Below, one piece after another: positions 7,801-10,051 of a DNA stretch of 10,051 nt. This stretch comes from Isohypsibius dastychi (lineage: Eukaryota > Tardigrada > Eutardigrada > Parachela > Isohypsibiidae): NCBI GenBank assembly GCA_034696485.1, contig JAQIWT010001633.1, forward strand, positions 1 through 10,051, read 5' to 3'. The stretch's first letter is position 1, and the number at the start of each line of letters is the position of its first letter. Below the pieces are notes generated by a model, which was given only the letters and a program-made list of their open reading frames with translations, was not told the DNA's origin and ran no database searches. A program made the translations under genes and the position numbers.

Positions 7801-8153
7801 ATCATCTCATTCAAAAACTGTTCGAGATAAGGTGGATAACATTTGAGCAGCTTGATTTCGATTTATATGGACCTTTGTAGTGTGAAAGCGGTATTGCCGT
7901 TCGAAGACACAGCGGCGCTTCAGGATAAGCGAATGACCAACTTGATCGCTTATGCCAGAAAAGTGGAAGCTGACATGTACAATATGGCTACAACAAGGGT
8001 GGGTCGAGTTATGGTTTTTCAGATTTCAGCAGTTCATGTCCGAAATTTTAGGAGGAATATTATCACCTGCTGGCTGAAAGAATCTGCAAGATCCAGAAGG
8101 AGCTGGAAGAAAATCGGAATAGAATAATGGTTGGAATCATCGGAACCAAGTAG
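4855..8153 (+). CDS. rearranged CBP/p300-like protein: NCBD-like, TAZ1, KIX, no acetyltransferase
   Basis: Proposed exons: 4855-4972, 5358-6598, 6651-6791, 6845-7121, 7181-7306, 7361-7471, 7531-7831, 7881-7998, 8052-8153. They total 2535 nt and 844 residues with frame kept throughout. Order: short N-terminus (1-40); Q/G/P-rich region (41-500) with an NCBD-like helix segment at about 148-195 and a partial repeat near 402-428; TAZ1 (531-627); linker; KIX (749-836). TAG follows eight codons later. Canonical CBP/p300 is over 2000 residues, with NCBD after TAZ2 and a central bromodomain-HAT-ZZ core, all absent here. The likely role is a non-catalytic binder of transcription factors, perhaps competing with full CBP (inferred). 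Weak points: the 385-nt first intron; AAG acceptors at 5357 and 7360; the donor in KIX. The gene could instead begin at ATG 5369. Confidence 0.75.
4973..5357 (+). repeat. AT-rich first intron with degenerate TTTAATGATT repeats
   Basis: This 385-nt intron is far longer than the roughly 50-60 nt typical here. From about 5190 to 5337 it consists largely of degenerate copies of TTTAATGATT with variants such as AAATGATT and TTCAATGATT. The donor is GTAAGC. The only acceptors that keep frame with the next exon are TTTCAAG (5357) or, less likely, GCAGAG (5363). No conserved coding is seen inside. Confidence 0.55.
5456..5773 (+). repeat. internal coding duplication, copy 1
   Basis: Residues 73-178 are repeated at 328-428. 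Shared landmarks in order are SPPQP, NQG, NNQG, VNxP, a G/M-rich stretch, QQ, NAN, RAPxNAY, LEILK/LEVLK, and HQV/NQV. Copy 1 carries a six-glutamine run at 5663-5680 and continues into the complete NCBD-like segment. Confidence 0.8.
5681..5824 (+). other. NCBD-like (IRF3/p160-binding) helical segment
   Basis: Residues about 148-195 read [16 protein letters not shown], then a short Q-containing loop, QVSTILRAM and ATFLKHTR. This follows the three-helix NCBD of CBP/p300: helix 1 of the form SALQDLLRTLKSP, a Q-rich link, QVLNIL, then MAAFIKQR. By eye the main difference is about five residues lost between helices 2 and 3, where the family has SNPQL. NCBD is an intrinsically molten domain that folds on IRF3, p160 coactivators and p53. 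Further support is a downstream [15 protein letters not shown], resembling the R-R-Q-polyQ stretch after the NCBD in CBP. Confidence 0.65.
6152..6211 (+). repeat. coding 12-nt minisatellite, five GWVP units
   Basis: Five tandem copies of GGATGGGTTCC(A/G) encode Gly-Trp-Val-Pro five times. The only base variation is the silent last position of the Pro codon. The near-perfect array sits at the junction between the two copies of the internal duplication. It suggests recent replication slippage and is likely length-variable. Confidence 0.95.
6221..6523 (+). repeat. internal coding duplication, copy 2, with only helix 1 of the NCBD
   Basis: This is the second copy of the segment at 5456-5773, starting again at SPPQP. 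It keeps [12 protein letters not shown] and ERYLEVLK, matching helix 1 of the NCBD-like segment. After NQV the similarity ends: QVSTILRAM and ATFLKH are absent. It is a partial domain, unlikely to fold as an NCBD by itself. Confidence 0.75.
6845..6847 (+). other. possible NAGNAG tandem acceptor
   Basis: The acceptor of intron 6792-6844 reads TTTTAGCAG, so splicing may occur after TAG (6844) or after CAG (6847). Both keep frame and differ by one Gln at residue 501. Confidence 0.45.
6935..7284 (+). other. TAZ1 domain of the larger gene (interrupted by one intron)
   Basis: Residues 531-627 start [20 protein letters not shown], almost the textbook CBP/p300 TAZ1 opening. All twelve ligands are present: His546/Cys550/Cys567/Cys572, His581/Cys585/Cys591/Cys596, His605/Cys609/Cys614/Cys617. 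The intron 7122-7180 is phase 1 within a Val codon, the same place as in the TAZ1-only gene. The domain closes with [12 protein letters not shown]. It is closer to canonical TAZ1 than its small neighbour. Confidence 0.93.
7761..8129 (+). other. KIX domain (interrupted by two introns)
   Basis: Residues 749-836 match KIX of CBP/p300. Helix 1 is [19 protein letters not shown], helix 2 is [19 protein letters not shown], and helix 3 is [23 protein letters not shown] binds phosphorylated CREB, c-Myb and MLL. Kept residues include those matching human Arg600, Lys606, Tyr631, Tyr640, Tyr650 and His651. The position matching Tyr658, which contacts the CREB phosphoserine, is Cys823. With the AG|GTGGAT donor at 7832, helix 1 gains four residues (FEIS); a weaker donor at 7820 would give the canonical length. 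Confidence 0.92.
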
Positions 8154-9075
8154 ACTGACCTATCCATAGTCAGAGTAAGAGATACTAGACACTTTTTTCT
8201 CGCCTGTCCAGCTGGTACCTTATTTGATTCTGATTTTTGACTGAAATCGATGCAGCTTGGTATAGATACTACCGTATACATCTGTACTTCATGTAAACAT
8301 ATACATAGTGGACTGTTTCCGACTCCAGAAGAGGAATGATACCATGAAAAATTTCGTGGCTCAAATCAAAAACGTCTTGCAAATTAAATCACAGTAAATT
8401 CCGAACAACTGAAATGAAAAATAGTTCTATGAACTTCTCTGGCTTCTTGACCTTTCATCGCAACGACGTGTGACGCTCCCATATCAGAATTCGGAAAGTG
8501 TTGTTGACGATTTTTGGCTGTTGGGCGAGAACCACTTACAAGCTTGCTTTTTAACATCTGTTGCGCTTGCGCCCAGCCTTAAGGCTCTAAAGCTAACGAA
8601 AACAACAAATTATATTGGGTGTGAATCGATAGAGGAAGGTTCTCTCTGTAAGGCGGAATTTAGATTTTTGATCTCCGATTTTTTTATCAAGAGATATTTT
8701 ATCTCTTAGAAAAAGATCGAATGTTCAAAAAAGAGCTGGACACGACTGTAGCGCCGCCACAAATGCGACATCAAACTTAATTAATAAACAATTCGCCCTT
8801 TACATCACCTACTAACGTGAGCGCTCAAGTGATCTTGTTGACACTGGCATCTTTCAGGAAACAATAGGAAAAGAAGAACCATTTGTTCCAAAACGTATTG
8901 CTAGCAAATTTCTTCATGGACGTGCTAATTGGGTCAATTGTTTCAGCGCTACTGCCCTGGGGGCAGCCAGGACAGGATAAAAGATACACCAGGCGGCGCA
9001 ATGTCTAGATTTTTGAAGCAGAACAGACTGGCCTGCCTATCTTTGATAATTATTTTCTCAAAACAGCTCAAACAG
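8154..9075 (+). other. 3' flank of the CBP-like gene, no recognised gene
   Basis: Nothing codes convincingly here. A 79-codon + frame at 8470-8709 has no recognisable motifs. A small perfect hairpin, CTGCC then five bases then GGCAG, lies at 8952-8966. An AATAAA at 8783-8788 is about 630 bases beyond the stop, rather far for this gene's poly(A) signal. A short stretch near 8457-8515 faintly resembles ARMH3 exon 13 but is not secure. Confidence 0.4.
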
Positions 9076-9337
9076 TTTTAATTTCGCTTCTATCTGGACG
9101 ATTTTTAAGTTTCTGATGACAATAATTAAGTTATATACCTTGCATGGTTCTGTCCTTGATCCAGACACTTGGCTCACTGGGATCAAGAACTAGAGCAGAA
9201 TGAAATTTTCGATATTTCACCAAAATTATCAGATATTGATCCAAAACCATGGTTCACGCACAGAACCATCTAGAGTCTCAATGAAACCATTTGGCCGTCT
9301 CAGATTCTTAAAATTTCAATTAGAAGCGAAATTAAAA
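9076..9337. repeat. 262-nt symmetric inverted repeat (foldback/MITE-like or long hairpin)
   Basis: Arms of about 87 nt (9076-9162 and 9251-9337) flank an 88-nt centre. The outermost 17 bases are perfectly complementary (TTTTAATTTCGCTTCTA with TAGAAGCGAAATTAAAA). A second perfect block of 10 bases (ATGGTTCTGT with ACAGAACCAT) lies exactly 51 bases further in on both sides. Between them ATTTTTAAGTTTCTGATGAC pairs with a near match. The equal spacing rules out chance. No open frame fills the centre and no clear target-site duplication is seen. Confidence 0.8.
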
Positions 9338-9735
9338 GTCCTTAAAGTTTTAATCAATTAGGTGACCTCACATCCGATCGGCGCGATGCGCGCATTTCAT
9401 TCAAAAACAGCTATGCAATTCAAACCTTGTTTGAGAATAATCGAGAACGAGTTTCAGTAATCTATTTCTACTTGATGTGCAGCGCTGTTTGGCGCGCGGG
9501 GACCTAATAAGCAGCAATAGAGCCTTAAACGTTTCATGGGTCGAATTATTTACTGTAAAGGTCGACTCGATCTTGCTGTAGTACAATCGTTGAAGATTCC
9601 AGGATTGTAGCACGATATTTCATCACTGCTGCATGTACATTTTGTAGACACAACTAGACCGGCAGAATTTTCCGATCACCATTAACTTCTTCAAAATAAG
9701 CTGTTAAGTGACAAGTCTCGAACCAACAGCATGTG
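9338..9735 (+). other. non-coding stretch before the ARMH3 fragment
   Basis: No gene, RNA gene or repeat family is recognised. GC-rich spots (GCGCGATGCGCGC near 9380, GGCGCGCGGGG near 9490) stand out from the AT-rich surroundings. The minus frame at 9401-9613 has no recognisable content. Confidence 0.35.
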
Positions 9736-9996
9736 CAAGTATCTGGAAAGCAACGAACCGACTCTCAATCAACAAATGAGGACTTTTTTCTGCTTTGCAG
9801 TCAGGTCCGGAAATTTGTCGATTTTATTAGTTTCTATTACTGTGATTGTTTCAGGTTGCGAATATTTTGAACATATTTTTGGTCGGAGGAGATGCCATTC
9901 TATAATGTTAATCGACAGATCTGTCGCAAGGGGAGCTATGATGACCTTTGCTACGAAATAATTCGGAACAGTGTTCTGATTAATACAATGTGTAAT
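9736..9996 (+). pseudogene. ARMH3: decayed ARMH3 fragment (exon 12 end, intron 12, exon 13 start)
   Basis: The sequence matches 2455-2693 of the intact gene, through the end of exon 12, the intron between, and the start of exon 13. Near-identical stretches include CTGGAAAGCAACGAA, GGAGGAGATGCCATTCT and GGGAGCTATGATGACCTTTG. The intron is kept, so it arose by DNA duplication, not from mRNA. Breaks: one base lost near the end of the exon 12 part (frameshift), a 21-base insertion at 9902-9922 that brings in an in-frame TAA, and two bases lost after TCGCAAG. Similarity fades near 9996. The 5' part of ARMH3 is absent. Confidence 0.85.
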
Positions 9997-10051
9997 GACA
10001 ATGTTCCGAATTGTTGTCTTTACTGGTACGTAGTTAAGATCTTTCTGATTC

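Noticed and set aside
8457-8515. Possible second decayed ARMH3 exon 13 fragment (TCGCAA, CGGAAAGTGTTGTT)
   Set aside because: The shared words are short with several gaps. A chance match cannot be excluded by eye.
8470-8709. 79-codon + strand frame
   Set aside because: No recognisable motif, no splice partners and a composition like the surrounding non-coding DNA.
9736-9996. A processed retrocopy of ARMH3
   Set aside because: The intron between exons 12 and 13 is present, so the copy came from DNA.

Overview
The window looks like nuclear DNA of a compact-genome animal. Coding is broken by short GT-AG introns, mostly 43-66 nt, and the genes encode animal-type proteins: the Golgi factor ARMH3 and pieces of the CBP/p300 coactivator. 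Short introns, close gene spacing and moderate base composition fit a small-genome ecdysozoan such as a nematode or tardigrade. This placement is an inference with low confidence. All convincing genes are on the + strand.

Layout. (1) 234-3291: an essentially complete ARMH3 (C10orf76) orthologue. At least 14 exons can be followed codon by codon; only the last exon is uncertain. (2) 3567-4098: a two-exon gene for a 156-residue protein that is little more than one CBP-type TAZ1 zinc finger. (3) 4855-8153: a nine-exon gene for a predicted 844-residue CBP-like protein. Its order is short N-terminus, glutamine-rich region with an NCBD-like helix domain, a partial second copy of that region, TAZ1, then KIX. 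It stops right after KIX, with no bromodomain, acetyltransferase, ZZ or TAZ2. (4) 8154-9735: no recognisable gene, but a symmetric 262-nt inverted repeat at 9076-9337. (5) 9736-9996: a decayed, intron-retaining copy of ARMH3 exons 12-13.

The main finding is the CBP-like gene. In canonical CBP/p300 the NCBD lies near the C-terminus, after TAZ2. Here an NCBD-like segment lies before TAZ1, and the catalytic core is missing. The product would keep three transcription-factor docking modules (NCBD, TAZ1, KIX) without acetyltransferase activity. It could act as a competitor or scaffold of full-length CBP; that role is inferred. The TAZ1-only gene shares its 5' flank, N-terminus and TAZ1 intron position with the larger gene, so the two are tandem paralogues. 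With the ARMH3 fragment at the right edge, this suggests local segmental duplication of an ARMH3-CBP block, and more copies may lie beyond the window.

Gene models come from reading the sequence by eye against remembered family sequences. No alignment program, RNA data or database was used.
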